DNA of 34,810 nucleotides from JABMQB01 sp964575025 (GCA_964575025.1 CAZNPV010000039.1:1-34810), one strand, 5' to 3'; counted from the stretch's first letter, positions 15,344-23,809 are shown. Numbers and translations are program-made. The notes: generated by a model from the sequence alone, not told the origin.

Positions 15344-16150
15344 CTATTGCACAACTATTTTTTTCGATTCAGAGCGTCGTCCGTTGTATTCCACAAAATA
15401 ATAGTAGATGCCTGCCGGAAAGGGGCTGACATCCAATTCCAGAAAAGTTGTATGCCGGTCGATGAGGTAGTTGCTTACAGGTTGACCGCTTGAATTACAG
15501 AGGTACAGATTACCTGTATCCACATTTTCCGGAAGCGTATATTCCACCCGCATTGATTTTGTAGCCGGATTGGGGAATGATCTCAGCCACAGGTCCTGGG
15601 GATCCCCGGTCAGCGTTGCGTATGTATACCATTTCCCCGGCAGGTTATAGATATTGGTCCATACTATTTCCGGGAAAAATGAATAATCATAACAATAGGA
15701 AAAAAGCTGAAAGGTATCTGCTCCGGTCATGTTGACATAATTGTAACGTGCCCCGTCAATGGTCAATATTACCCCGCCGTTTTCATTGGCAATGCGCGAC
15801 CCGTACCTATAATAATACGAGTCATTTGTAGGTATATATTGGTAATAGGTATAGAGGATCTCGATCTCCGGATCATTGTCAAACAGTTTTTCTGAAACAT
15901 ATTTAATATCAGCCAGGTAATATCCGTCTGGCACCACACATGGGATGCTCTTATACAGCGAATGGTCCCTGTTGTAGATCCGGCATTGTTCGTTGGGTAC
16001 ATCCATCAGGTAATATTTGTATCCCTGGATTTCCAGATTTACCCCAGAAGTTGAATAATTGTATTTTTTATCGAGTGTGATTTGTCCCGAACCCACAACC
16101 ATAAGAAAGGTAAAAAAAAGAAAAATTAATGATCGTTTCATGCGTTTCAT
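15344..16150 (-). CDS. Secreted protein with T9SS type A sorting domain
   Basis: The 268-aa protein has an N-terminal signal peptide (MKRMKRSLIFLFFTFLMVVG, cleavage near SGQ). A beta-rich middle region of unknown family follows, with many Tyr, Asn and Asp. The C-terminal domain (about 190-268) begins LRSFPNPATKSMRVEYTLP and ends FPAGIYYYFVEYNGRR. That is the Por/T9SS sorting domain, which directs export through the outer membrane and surface attachment. It is the last gene of the tight minus-strand operon, 17 nt after the TPR gene. Either of the two Met codons could be the start. Confidence 0.88.
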   Translation of the reverse strand: MKRMKRSLIFLFFTFLMVVGSGQITLDKKYNYSTSGVNLEIQGYKYYLMDVPNEQCRIYNRDHSLYKSIPCVVPDGYYLADIKYVSEKLFDNDPEIEILYTYYQYIPTNDSYYYRYGSRIANENGGVILTIDGARYNYVNMTGADTFQLFSYCYDYSFFPEIVWTNIYNLPGKWYTYATLTGDPQDLWLRSFPNPATKSMRVEYTLPENVDTGNLYLCNSSGQPVSNYLIDRHTTFLELDVSPFPAGIYYYFVEYNGRRSESKKIVVQ

Positions 16151-16167
16151 TTGTCTGAATTTTTTAT

Positions 16168-16791
16168 TTATTTCATCAGGTTCAACCCTTCGCGGGCCGA
16201 TTCGTCGCCCGGATTATAAAGGGTAACTTTATTAAAGAGCACTTTTGCCTGGTTATAATTCCCGAGGAAATAGGAAGTCCAGGCCAGCATCAGCAATCCA
16301 TCGTAACCAAAGGGATAAAGATCGACGACTTTTTTAAAAAGAGGATATGCTTTGTTGTAATCTTTCCGTCCGTAGTAAATCAGTCCCAGACGGTAGAGTG
16401 CGATTGTATTCTGGGGGCTGACTTCCAGGATCTGGTTATACAGGTCGACAACCTGGTCCCATTTTCCAAGGGCTGCCAGGGGCAGGATCAATCCAAACCG
16501 TGCTTCTTCCGAATAGGGTTTTAATTCCCTTGCGCGTGAATAAAAAATTACGGATTCATCAAACAGGCCGGCATTGTAATGCAACCATCCCAGCCGCAGG
16601 TTCAGTTCGTAGGATGATGAGTCATATACTTTTTTCAAAGATTCCAGGGCAGAAGAGAAATCCCCTTTTTTTTCCAATTCGTAACTCCTGGAGAATGCAT
16701 CCACCAGGATTTCCTGGTCGGGTTGCGCCCAGGGTTGGAAACTGAACAAAGCCAGAAAGGCCGTTGTGAGTATGATTTTTAAAAATTCCAT
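16168..16791 (-). CDS. Periplasmic TPR protein
   Basis: The 207-aa protein has a signal peptide (cleavage near FQPWAQ) and then tetratricopeptide repeats from about residue 30 to the end. Examples are LRLGWLHYNAGLFDESVIFY, ALYRLGLIYYGRKDYNKAYP and LLMLAWTSYFLGNYNQAKVL. TPRs bind other proteins, and this one is probably a periplasmic scaffold. Its first 13 nt overlap the end of the outer-membrane protein gene upstream, so the two are translated in a coupled way. The specific partner is unknown. Confidence 0.88.
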   Translation of the reverse strand: MEFLKIILTTAFLALFSFQPWAQPDQEILVDAFSRSYELEKKGDFSSALESLKKVYDSSSYELNLRLGWLHYNAGLFDESVIFYSRARELKPYSEEARFGLILPLAALGKWDQVVDLYNQILEVSPQNTIALYRLGLIYYGRKDYNKAYPLFKKVVDLYPFGYDGLLMLAWTSYFLGNYNQAKVLFNKVTLYNPGDESAREGLNLMK

Positions 16792-18113
16792 GATATTCCG
16801 CCTGTTATGGTATGTTGTAAATAGGTATATTCCAATGAATTGCTTTTAATTCCGCCGGTATAGATCTGATACGTTTCCGTTATATCCTGGTTGATATACC
16901 GTAACACAAACTGGTATTTCTTTCCAAATGGGAAATAGAAACTTCCGGATATTTTTTGTTCGGCTTTGCCGGGGAAATTATAAATTACATATCCGGCTGA
17001 TTCAATAAAATTTTTCATATTCCCTGTCAGGTACTGGCCATTGAAATGAACCGGCCCCAGCTGAAATCCTCCTGAGATGCCCAGTGTAGTAAGTTCCAAC
17101 CCTTCTGTTTCGGTTCCGGTTTTGAAATATATTCTCGGAGTAATATAAAAATGGGTTGTTGAGAACGGATACCAGGTAATCCACGGGGAAAGCTGTGTGA
17201 ATTTTGAATCGTTGACCGTCCCTGCATTGATTTCAATACCGGGGGAAATATTTTTAAAATGTCCCCATACTGAGGTTGAGAAAACAAGTTCGTCATAATT
17301 GATCTTTGTCAGAGACCAGGTGCGTTCGAGATTGTTGTTTAACCGTCCGGCATATACCTCTCCTTTTCCGTAGATTACCGCAAGCGAAGGAGAAATATGG
17401 ATCCTTTTTCCCAATACCCATATCGGATTAATGAAATATTGAAACTGCCGGACTTTTATGGGTGAAGAGGTTTGTTCGACCCATGTAACCCACGTTTCGC
17501 GGTTAACCCCGAGACAGGTGAAGGTATGGTTCAGGATCAGATTGGGTGAAAGTTTATGGCTCAGATCAATAGAATGAAAGGAATAGTTTTTCAGAAAATA
17601 ACCTTCCCCGTAATCCGTTCCAGGTTCAACCTCGCCGGCAAAATCTCTGTTTGCAAGTTCTGTAAACGAAGGATTAAAAGAAAAACCGGTTTCATACGCA
17701 ATTCTTGTGATTCCTTTGTCCTGAAAGTTCACTTTTTCCTTTAGTTCGGGAGTGAATTGTTGAGCTATTTTTGAAGCTTCGTATGTTCTGCCACTGAATA
17801 GCAGGCTGTAATAAAGGTATTCCTGGAGCCAGCTGAAGGATTTATCAGACTCCCAGCTTTTTAAAAACCATTCTGTTGCACTCCTGTATTTTCCAAGGTT
17901 GTACCATGCGATGCCAGTCCGGGCCTGAAGGTAAAAAAAGTCGATTCCGTTTTTTCTGGCCTCTGTTGAATAAAGAATCAACTCTTCCCATTTTTGTTGC
18001 TGGTACAAGGCATAGGAGTTTCTATCAACAACCGGATAACTCCAGGGTTCCTGGGCTTCAGCAAAAGCCCATACGAACAGTAAAAAAAATGTTATTTCAA
18101 TTCGTTTTGGCAT
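16779..18113 (-). CDS. Outer-membrane beta-barrel protein with N-terminal TPR-like region
   Basis: The 444-aa protein starts with a signal peptide ending AFAEAQ. A helical region with TPR-like spacing (about 35-130, with ARTGIAWYNLGKYRSATEWF) is followed by about 300 residues of alternating strands rich in Tyr, Phe and Trp. It ends TGGISWNF, a typical terminal beta signal with Phe last. I read it as an outer-membrane barrel carrying a periplasmic TPR arm. It overlaps the transporter/peptidase gene upstream by 22 nt and the TPR gene downstream by 13 nt. The transported substrate is not known. Confidence 0.82.
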   Translation of the reverse strand: MPKRIEITFFLLFVWAFAEAQEPWSYPVVDRNSYALYQQQKWEELILYSTEARKNGIDFFYLQARTGIAWYNLGKYRSATEWFLKSWESDKSFSWLQEYLYYSLLFSGRTYEASKIAQQFTPELKEKVNFQDKGITRIAYETGFSFNPSFTELANRDFAGEVEPGTDYGEGYFLKNYSFHSIDLSHKLSPNLILNHTFTCLGVNRETWVTWVEQTSSPIKVRQFQYFINPIWVLGKRIHISPSLAVIYGKGEVYAGRLNNNLERTWSLTKINYDELVFSTSVWGHFKNISPGIEINAGTVNDSKFTQLSPWITWYPFSTTHFYITPRIYFKTGTETEGLELTTLGISGGFQLGPVHFNGQYLTGNMKNFIESAGYVIYNFPGKAEQKISGSFYFPFGKKYQFVLRYINQDITETYQIYTGGIKSNSLEYTYLQHTITGGISWNF

Positions 18114-20320
18114 AAAATCTTTAGTTCTGAATTTTTGTCTCTTACTTTCAGTTCTATGAATCCTTCCTCTGATATGACGGTATGAATCCTATATTGTGAA
18201 CTTTTTTTGCCGGCGATTGATTTTGTCAGGATCGTTTCCATCTGTATATCCTCTGAGAACAGACTGTCTTCTGTTTTTTTAAAGGACAGATCATAATCTA
18301 CTTTCAAAAACAGGAAGAGGGGGGCTGTCAGATCCTGTATAAATTTCAGTAATCCGTCAAACATCATATTTGCAGGAATGCTGTCATTGATTTTACTTTT
18401 CGGTATAAATCCAACCGGAACCATATATAAAGAGAGGAAAAACCAGTACAGCGGGTTATTTTTATTTCCTGTAAAATTGGTAAAAAAATGCAGGCTCCCG
18501 TTATTATAAATGTAAGCTCTGCTGCTATCTTTCTCACATTGCAGGTATGTGGTATTTAATACATCGGTATGTACAGACCAGTGCCAGGTTTTATTTTTAA
18601 TCCGGAAGGTGTTGGATTTATCTTTTGTTTCAACCTCCACTTTGAATTTTTGTCCGGGAATAAAGTGCAGCATTTTTGCCAGAAGCTCATTTCCCGGAGG
18701 ATTTGCTACGATCTGGTCTTTCTGCGGGAAATCAAACGTTTTCAGTTCATAGCGGTCTGCTTTTTTAAGCATATAATGCCCGAAAGGATAATCCCGGGTT
18801 GGGGATCCGATATAGGGGGTGCCCTGAAACTGGAAATGAAGATGAGGATAGGGCGACCGGCCTGAATTTCCGCATTTCCCGATAATTTGTCCCTGATGGA
18901 CGTTATCCCCTTCTTTTACTTCTACAGAATGGGATGTAAGGTGGCTTAGTTTAGAAAATGTCTGGTCATTGTGTTGAATGATCACACTATTTCCCCAGTT
19001 ATTTTTTGTATTTACATCGCCAATGGCATTGTCAGCTATAGTATTGATGGCTTCCACGACTTTTCCGTCAGCAGGTGCCAGAATGGATTTTCCATAACAG
19101 TAATAATCTTCAGGAAGATCACCTTTCCCTTTAAACTGCTTTCCTTTTTCATCGGTAATAACAAAATCCCAGGCATGTTTCCAGTCCCCTTTATGGGTAT
19201 ATTCTCCGTTATGTCCCTGGGTTACGGTCCATTCACCATAAAAGGGCAGAGAAGCGGCTACCGGGTAAGCCATTGGAAATCGTTTCAGGTTTTCTGAAAA
19301 AAGATACAGGTTTTTCTCCGGACTTCCTAACTGAACCGGTGTTTCCACCAGTTTTTTAATTCTTTTTTCACGAAGTTTTAAGGCATACAGAAAGGTGAGA
19401 ACCACAAAATTAAAGGGCAAAGAGTAAGGTGAGATTTTGTAAACAAGGAAGATCTGTTGGGTGCTGATGGTGATCAAAACCACGGCAGGAAGCAAGATAA
19501 AGATCCATAAAAAACTGCTGCGTCCGGGAACCAGGTAATACCCGCCGATGGCGATGGCTGTAAGGATATAGTTAAATCCAATGTAGGTATAGCCCAGCGC
19601 ATTGAATTCAATACCGACAATGCTGTAAAACAGATAGGCAATGGCGTATCCCATCACCGAAAGGACGAAGGTAATCCGGGAATAGATAAGCAATCCAAGG
19701 GCAATGATCATACCCGCCAGCAATCCTGTCTGAAAGAAGATGGCTCCCAGGGAATAAAAATAGACTTTCAGGAAGGAGCCACTGATGGTGTTTTCAAGCC
19801 AGTCGTACAGATTAACCAGGGTCTGGCCGCCCAGGGCATAGATCTCATTGTACACATAGATACCGCGTTCGCTGATGTTCAGCGCGGTGAGCTCTCCTCC
19901 CGCAAGGCTTACAATCCATATAGCTGCCAGAAAGGGGACACTTAAGAAGGGAAGACCGTACTTGCCAAGCACTCCCTGTAAAACAACCGTGAGTAAAAAA
20001 CAGGTTATGGCTGAAATGAGTACCAAAAGGTACAGTTGAAGAGAGGGTTCATAAAACAAGCCAATTCCAAGCCCGACCAGTAAGGCATTAAAACCATACA
20101 ATCCACTCTTCAGGTAATATTCATTATAGCCCAGCCAGTAGGCAAGAAGGTTGGCCACGATGACCGAAAGCAGGCCGCTTATTCCTGCTCCGTAATCGAA
20201 AAAACTGATTATTACCAGGAAAAGGGCCAATAGTTTGGACCGGGAGAAGAAAACCTGGGAATAACTGTTTAAAACAGGCTCTGTGATGCGTACTATTTTA
20301 TTTTTTATGGATGGCTCCAT
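18092..20320 (-). CDS. Urea-transporter-like membrane domain fused to M23 peptidase
   Basis: The 742-aa protein has two parts. Residues about 25-315 form around ten membrane helices resembling the urea transporter family (UT, PF03253), including KSGLYGFNALLVGLGIG (71-87) and a related second-half segment TYIGFNYILTAIAIGGYY. Residues about 350-520 form an M23/LytM-like domain with HKGDWKHAWDF (His376, Asp385), APADGKV and the HLHF motif (His493, His495). About 220 further residues have no recognised domain. The peptidase side should face the periplasm and act on peptide cross-links or small peptides. The gene follows the PLP enzyme by 12 nt, so the fusion probably handles a product or substrate of the pathway; that is inference. 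Confidence 0.83.
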   Translation of the reverse strand: MEPSIKNKIVRITEPVLNSYSQVFFSRSKLLALFLVIISFFDYGAGISGLLSVIVANLLAYWLGYNEYYLKSGLYGFNALLVGLGIGLFYEPSLQLYLLVLISAITCFLLTVVLQGVLGKYGLPFLSVPFLAAIWIVSLAGGELTALNISERGIYVYNEIYALGGQTLVNLYDWLENTISGSFLKVYFYSLGAIFFQTGLLAGMIIALGLLIYSRITFVLSVMGYAIAYLFYSIVGIEFNALGYTYIGFNYILTAIAIGGYYLVPGRSSFLWIFILLPAVVLITISTQQIFLVYKISPYSLPFNFVVLTFLYALKLREKRIKKLVETPVQLGSPEKNLYLFSENLKRFPMAYPVAASLPFYGEWTVTQGHNGEYTHKGDWKHAWDFVITDEKGKQFKGKGDLPEDYYCYGKSILAPADGKVVEAINTIADNAIGDVNTKNNWGNSVIIQHNDQTFSKLSHLTSHSVEVKEGDNVHQGQIIGKCGNSGRSPYPHLHFQFQGTPYIGSPTRDYPFGHYMLKKADRYELKTFDFPQKDQIVANPPGNELLAKMLHFIPGQKFKVEVETKDKSNTFRIKNKTWHWSVHTDVLNTTYLQCEKDSSRAYIYNNGSLHFFTNFTGNKNNPLYWFFLSLYMVPVGFIPKSKINDSIPANMMFDGLLKFIQDLTAPLFLFLKVDYDLSFKKTEDSLFSEDIQMETILTKSIAGKKSSQYRIHTVISEEGFIELKVRDKNSELKILCQNELK

Positions 20321-20332
20321 AGGGTAAAAACC

Positions 20333-21673
20333 TTATTTTTTTGGATTGGATTCGGCGTTTTTAAAGAGTTCGATGCTTTCCTTTTTTCGAATGATGTGGG
20401 TAATTCCTTCTGTATCAATCAGAACTACATTCGGTCGGTAGGTAATAAACTGCATCCACTGGGTAACGTTATAGGCCCCAACCCGTTCGATAACCAGCTG
20501 ATCGCCGGGTTTTACATGGGGAAAAGGAATTGCCTCGCGGATTACATCAATGTTCATACATAAGGGCCCGTAAATTGTTGTTTCTTCGGGATACCCTGAG
20601 GTTTCTCCTGAAGGGTACACCCCCGGATGATACCAGAATGAAGTAAACAACAGGTTTACGCCTGCGTCAATTATTGTAGCACGTCTGCCTCCTGCCAGTC
20701 TTTTATTGGCAAGTACAGTCGTCAACAAATATCCGGCATCATCGATCAGGGCGCGTCCTGTTTCAAGGAATAAGGCAGGAAGGTTTTCATGGGGTATCTC
20801 GGAGGAGATCAGCGCATTGGAAATAACTTCTGCATATTCGTCAAACGAAGGGCAGGTTTCCGCTCCGGGCATATAGGCTCCTTTCAGCGTATTCCTGGAT
20901 GCAAAGCCACCGCCCAGGTCGATATATTTTAACCAGAGAGAAAATTTCCGGTGGATGGCAGTATAGAGGTTGGCCAGTTTGCTGGCCGCGATGCCGTAAG
21001 CTGAGGGAGCCATTATATAGGTTCCGATGTGGGTATGCAAACCCACCAGTTCCAGTTCCTCAGCCAGCATAACCCGGTTCACGGCATTCCAGGCTTCCCC
21101 GTTTTCATAATTAAATCCAAAGCGATCCCAGACAGGGTAAATACCAGCGTCCAGGTTTACACGGATTGCCACACGTGCTTTTTTCTGCAGGGTACGTGCC
21201 GTTTTTATCAGAAGGTAAAGTTCGTCAAAATGGTCAATATGCAGGGTAGCACCCTCATTTATTGCGAGGGTCAGATCTTCTTTCGATTTTTCGGGGCCGT
21301 TAAACAGGATCCGGGATCCTGGAAGGCCCAGTGATAAGGCTTTGGTTAACTCAAAACCGGATACCACTTCAGCCCAGGAACCTTCCTCATGATAAATGCT
21401 GCATATGGCATCGAGGTAATTGGTTTTGTATGACCAGGCAAACTGTACCTTCGGGTAACGGGTTTCAAAAGCCCTTCTGGCCTCAGCAAACGTCTCCCGG
21501 ATCGTTCGTTCTGAAAAGACAAAAACAGGAGATCCGTATTGACGGATTAAATCAGATACTGCCAGACCATCGATCTCTGAAATGATTTTTTGTTTCACTG
21601 GCAGTCCGAATTTGCTGGGCATGCCGGTGGTGATCCGCGCAATTACCGGCTTTTTATAGGTTGCTTTTTCCAT
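20333..21673 (-). CDS. Fold-type III PLP-dependent decarboxylase-like enzyme
   Basis: The 446-aa protein resembles diaminopimelate, ornithine and arginine decarboxylases. It has an alanine-racemase-like barrel with the PLP lysine in FAWSYKTNY (Lys83), LHTHIGT (211-217) and LGGGF (252-256). The C-terminal beta domain carries the active-site Cys371 in GPLCMNIDV. The usual EPGR phosphate-binding motif reads ETGR (303-306), and the residues after the cysteine (MNID) differ from those of true DAP decarboxylases, so the substrate probably differs. It follows the ATP-grasp gene by 5 nt. I infer decarboxylation or racemisation of an amino acid or amino-acid conjugate, not primary lysine synthesis. 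Confidence 0.88.
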   Translation of the reverse strand: MEKATYKKPVIARITTGMPSKFGLPVKQKIISEIDGLAVSDLIRQYGSPVFVFSERTIRETFAEARRAFETRYPKVQFAWSYKTNYLDAICSIYHEEGSWAEVVSGFELTKALSLGLPGSRILFNGPEKSKEDLTLAINEGATLHIDHFDELYLLIKTARTLQKKARVAIRVNLDAGIYPVWDRFGFNYENGEAWNAVNRVMLAEELELVGLHTHIGTYIMAPSAYGIAASKLANLYTAIHRKFSLWLKYIDLGGGFASRNTLKGAYMPGAETCPSFDEYAEVISNALISSEIPHENLPALFLETGRALIDDAGYLLTTVLANKRLAGGRRATIIDAGVNLLFTSFWYHPGVYPSGETSGYPEETTIYGPLCMNIDVIREAIPFPHVKPGDQLVIERVGAYNVTQWMQFITYRPNVVLIDTEGITHIIRKKESIELFKNAESNPKK

Positions 21674-21678
21674 GATTT

Positions 21679-22725
21679 TCAGATTTCTCCATTGATTGAT
21701 ATGGTTTCAAATTTTTTCAGGTCTACGATCATATCGTATGAATAGCGGACAAACATTTTTCCTGTTTCATAGGTTTCCATGGGGGCAACTTCCTGACCCA
21801 GTGCCAGTTTTACCAGAGCTTCCGGGATATTTTGTCCGGCACCGACAGCCAGGTAAACCCATGCCGGGATCCTCGGATTGATCTCGATAAGAAAATAGTC
21901 CCCCTGCATGGTTTTGATAAGTTCCAGTTCCATTCCCCCTTTCCATCGGGTTCTGCGGATGATCGTCCGTGTGAGATTCAGCATTTTTTCATCCGAAAGA
22001 GTAATTCCCCCCCAGGCTTTTCCTTTATCGGTTATATACTGTTTGCGCATGGGGACCGCTCCAATGGTGTTTCCCTGTCCGTCACCCAGGGCGATTACAT
22101 TCACTTCAGTACCCCTGATAAATTCCTGAATGATTACCGGTAATCCCCATTTGGATGATATTTTGTTATACGCCTGTTTTACCTGTTCCGGATTATATGC
22201 GAGGTGGGCATCGTAAAATTTACCTTTAACCATTACCGGATATTCAAATTTTTCTTTGATCTCTGCGATTTCATTCAGGCTTCCCAGGTTTAAGCTCCGC
22301 GGAACGTTCAGGTCATATTTTTTGCCAAATGCGGGCAGTTGTTCCTTGCTCCTTTCCTGAAACTGTTGCAAGGTGGGGAGAAAGGTATGAATGCCCTTTT
22401 CCCGGAGGCGTTTTTCATTTTTCATAAAGGAAAACAACTCTGCATCAAAGTTGGGAATCAGCACATCTATTTTTTCCTGTTGACTGATCTCTTCAATGCG
22501 TTCTATAAGCTCACCCGAACCGGATGACGGATACGGGATCTGAAAAATCCGGTCACAAAGCCCTTCCATATAGATTCCAGGTTCAAGATTTTCATAGACC
22601 AGTCCGATAATCCGTACTTCAAATTCTGTGGATTCTTTGACCGAACGGATGACCGGCACTCCGGGACCGGGATTGTCCGTATTGTTCAGCCCGGTTACTG
22701 CGATGGTTATCTTTGTTTTTGTCAT
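21679..22725 (-). CDS. ATP-grasp ligase (carboxylate-amine ligase type)
   Basis: The 348-aa protein has an N-terminal Rossmann-like pre-ATP-grasp domain (ITIAVTGLNNTDNPGPGVPV). The ATP-grasp fold follows, with PVMVKGK (Lys167 contacting ATP), IIQEFIRGTEVNV (hinge and lid) and FLIEINPRI (Glu281 and Asn283 as metal ligands). Such enzymes form acyl phosphates and join a carboxylate to an amine or thiol; carbamoyl-phosphate synthase, PylC and peptide ligases share this layout. Sitting between PqqD-like and PLP genes with gaps of 13 and 5 nt, it is probably the bond-forming enzyme of the operon. The acceptor is unknown. Confidence 0.9.
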   Translation of the reverse strand: MTKTKITIAVTGLNNTDNPGPGVPVIRSVKESTEFEVRIIGLVYENLEPGIYMEGLCDRIFQIPYPSSGSGELIERIEEISQQEKIDVLIPNFDAELFSFMKNEKRLREKGIHTFLPTLQQFQERSKEQLPAFGKKYDLNVPRSLNLGSLNEIAEIKEKFEYPVMVKGKFYDAHLAYNPEQVKQAYNKISSKWGLPVIIQEFIRGTEVNVIALGDGQGNTIGAVPMRKQYITDKGKAWGGITLSDEKMLNLTRTIIRRTRWKGGMELELIKTMQGDYFLIEINPRIPAWVYLAVGAGQNIPEALVKLALGQEVAPMETYETGKMFVRYSYDMIVDLKKFETISINGEI

Positions 22726-22738
22726 GATCCCTGTTCCG

Positions 22739-23002
22739 TTAGGAAAAATCGGACGGATTTTCCTGAATTGTTAACTGATAATTCTTTAACAGGGAACAGA
22801 ATTCATAAAAATCTTTCTCAAAGGTTAACTCATCAACCTCAAATTTTTCAAGAAAGATAGTTTTGATGACCTCAAAATCCTTCCCCTGGGAGAGAAGCCT
22901 GATCAATTCAAGTCCGCTGGAATTGATATTAAATGAATCGCCGGTTTCCGGATTGAAAACAAATCCGTTGTCACTGATTTTTATTTCTTCTGAAATCTTC
23001 AT
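22739..23002 (-). CDS. PqqD-family protein (possible RiPP recognition element)
   Basis: The 87-aa protein matches the PqqD fold closely. GFVFNPETGDSFNINSSG (residues 13-30) is the first strand-turn-strand, followed by LELIRLLSQG, then FEVDELTFEKDFYEFCSLL as the C-terminal helices. PqqD proteins and related RRE domains bind leader peptides and present them to modifying enzymes. Here it heads the operon next to an ATP-grasp ligase, 26 nt behind a consensus -7 box that overlaps a palindrome. No radical SAM enzyme is nearby, and I see no clear precursor peptide. Confidence 0.85.
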   Translation of the reverse strand: MKISEEIKISDNGFVFNPETGDSFNINSSGLELIRLLSQGKDFEVIKTIFLEKFEVDELTFEKDFYEFCSLLKNYQLTIQENPSDFS

Positions 23003-23028
23003 TGGATAAAAAGTTCGTTATCAGGTTA

Positions 23029-23036
23029 CAAAGATA
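23029..23036 (-). promoter_or_regulatory. -7 promoter box of the PqqD/ATP-grasp operon
   Basis: On the minus strand TATCTTTG matches TAnnTTTG exactly, 26 nt before the PqqD-like ATG. No -33 TTTG is present at the usual spacing, suggesting that an activator helps this promoter. Confidence 0.65.
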
Positions 23037-23057
23037 AACGATGGAACCCATCGGTTA
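23035..23057. promoter_or_regulatory. Palindromic operator candidate
   Basis: CGATGG (23039-23044) and CCATCG (23048-23053) are perfectly complementary around a 3-nt centre. After one mismatched pair the symmetry continues with TAA/TTA, giving 9 of 10 complementary positions per arm over 23 bp. It overlaps the upstream edge of the -7 box, a position where a bound dimer would block or remodel RNA polymerase. Confidence 0.65.
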
Positions 23058-23149
23058 AGTACATAATTCTGTAATAGTTTTATAAAATATGGTACACAGC
23101 AATGGATCGTGTCAGACAACGTGTTTTTCGGGGCATCCTGAAGTTTATT

Positions 23150-23752
23150 TTAATACAATTGATCGAGCGGTTTCTTATAGGCAGCCGGATTTTTTTTATA
23201 ATCGGAAATAGATATTCCGGTGATGTTCTTAAACTGGTTCGAAAGATGGTGCGGACTGCTGTAATCCATCATCCAGGCTATTTCGCTCAATGTGAATTTA
23301 TCATCGAGAGCCAGTTCCTTAACACGTTCAATTTTCTGAAGGATGATGTATTTTTCCAATGTGATGTGTTCCACTCTGGAGAACACTTTTGATAATACCT
23401 GATAACTACGTCCTGTTTTTTCAACCAGGTATTCCGATTTACGGGCTATGGAATCGACATTATTCATCTGATGGATCAGTTCGATTACCGTGTGCTTGAT
23501 CTGTTCAACCAGAACCTCATCTTTATCTTTTATCCATGTTAATCCCAGCTTGTTTAGCGCTTCGGCAATCTGCGTTCCCGAAATTCCGGAAGGATCATAT
23601 TGAATCACGGCTTCTCCGAGTTTTACATCCAGAACCGTCACTCCGGTTTTTGCCAGCTCTTCACGTACCAGCCGCACACAACAGGAACTCAACATATTCT
23701 TTATGAGAATACGTTGTTTGGTGTTTTTTCCCTTTGGTTTATCGATCTCCAT
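23150..23752 (-). CDS. AraC-family regulator with HMA-like N-terminal domain
   Basis: The 200-aa protein has a ferredoxin-like, heavy-metal-associated-type N-terminus (about 13-80: RILIKNMLSSCCVRLVREEL, then VTVLDVKLGEAVIQYD). The C-terminal AraC helix-turn-helix (about 100-195) includes FTLSEIAWMMDYSSPHHLSN and FKNITGISISDYKK. Family members known to me carry CxxC in the metal-binding loop; here it is SSCC, so metal binding may be altered or lost. It lies 147 nt upstream of the PqqD operon on the same strand and is a natural candidate regulator. An 8-bp inverted repeat precedes it. Confidence 0.85.
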   Translation of the reverse strand: MEIDKPKGKNTKQRILIKNMLSSCCVRLVREELAKTGVTVLDVKLGEAVIQYDPSGISGTQIAEALNKLGLTWIKDKDEVLVEQIKHTVIELIHQMNNVDSIARKSEYLVEKTGRSYQVLSKVFSRVEHITLEKYIILQKIERVKELALDDKFTLSEIAWMMDYSSPHHLSNQFKNITGISISDYKKNPAAYKKPLDQLY

Positions 23753-23784
23753 AAAAAATCAACATTGTATTTCTGACCGGTTCT

Positions 23785-23809
23785 TTTGTTGTAGTAAGAT
23801 AACAACAAA
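23785..23809. repeat. Inverted repeat upstream of the AraC-family gene
   Basis: TTTGTTGT (23785-23792) pairs perfectly with ACAACAAA (23802-23809) around 9 nt. It lies 33-57 nt before the regulator start in the 213-bp divergent region and may be an autoregulatory site. It differs in sequence from the palindrome at 23035. Confidence 0.5.

Noticed and set aside
23003..23149. Possible RiPP precursor peptide gene before the PqqD-like gene
   Set aside because: The region holds the operon promoter and palindrome on the minus strand and the end of the regulator gene. I found no small frame with a leader/core pattern. A precursor could be elsewhere, so this does not rule out a peptide substrate.
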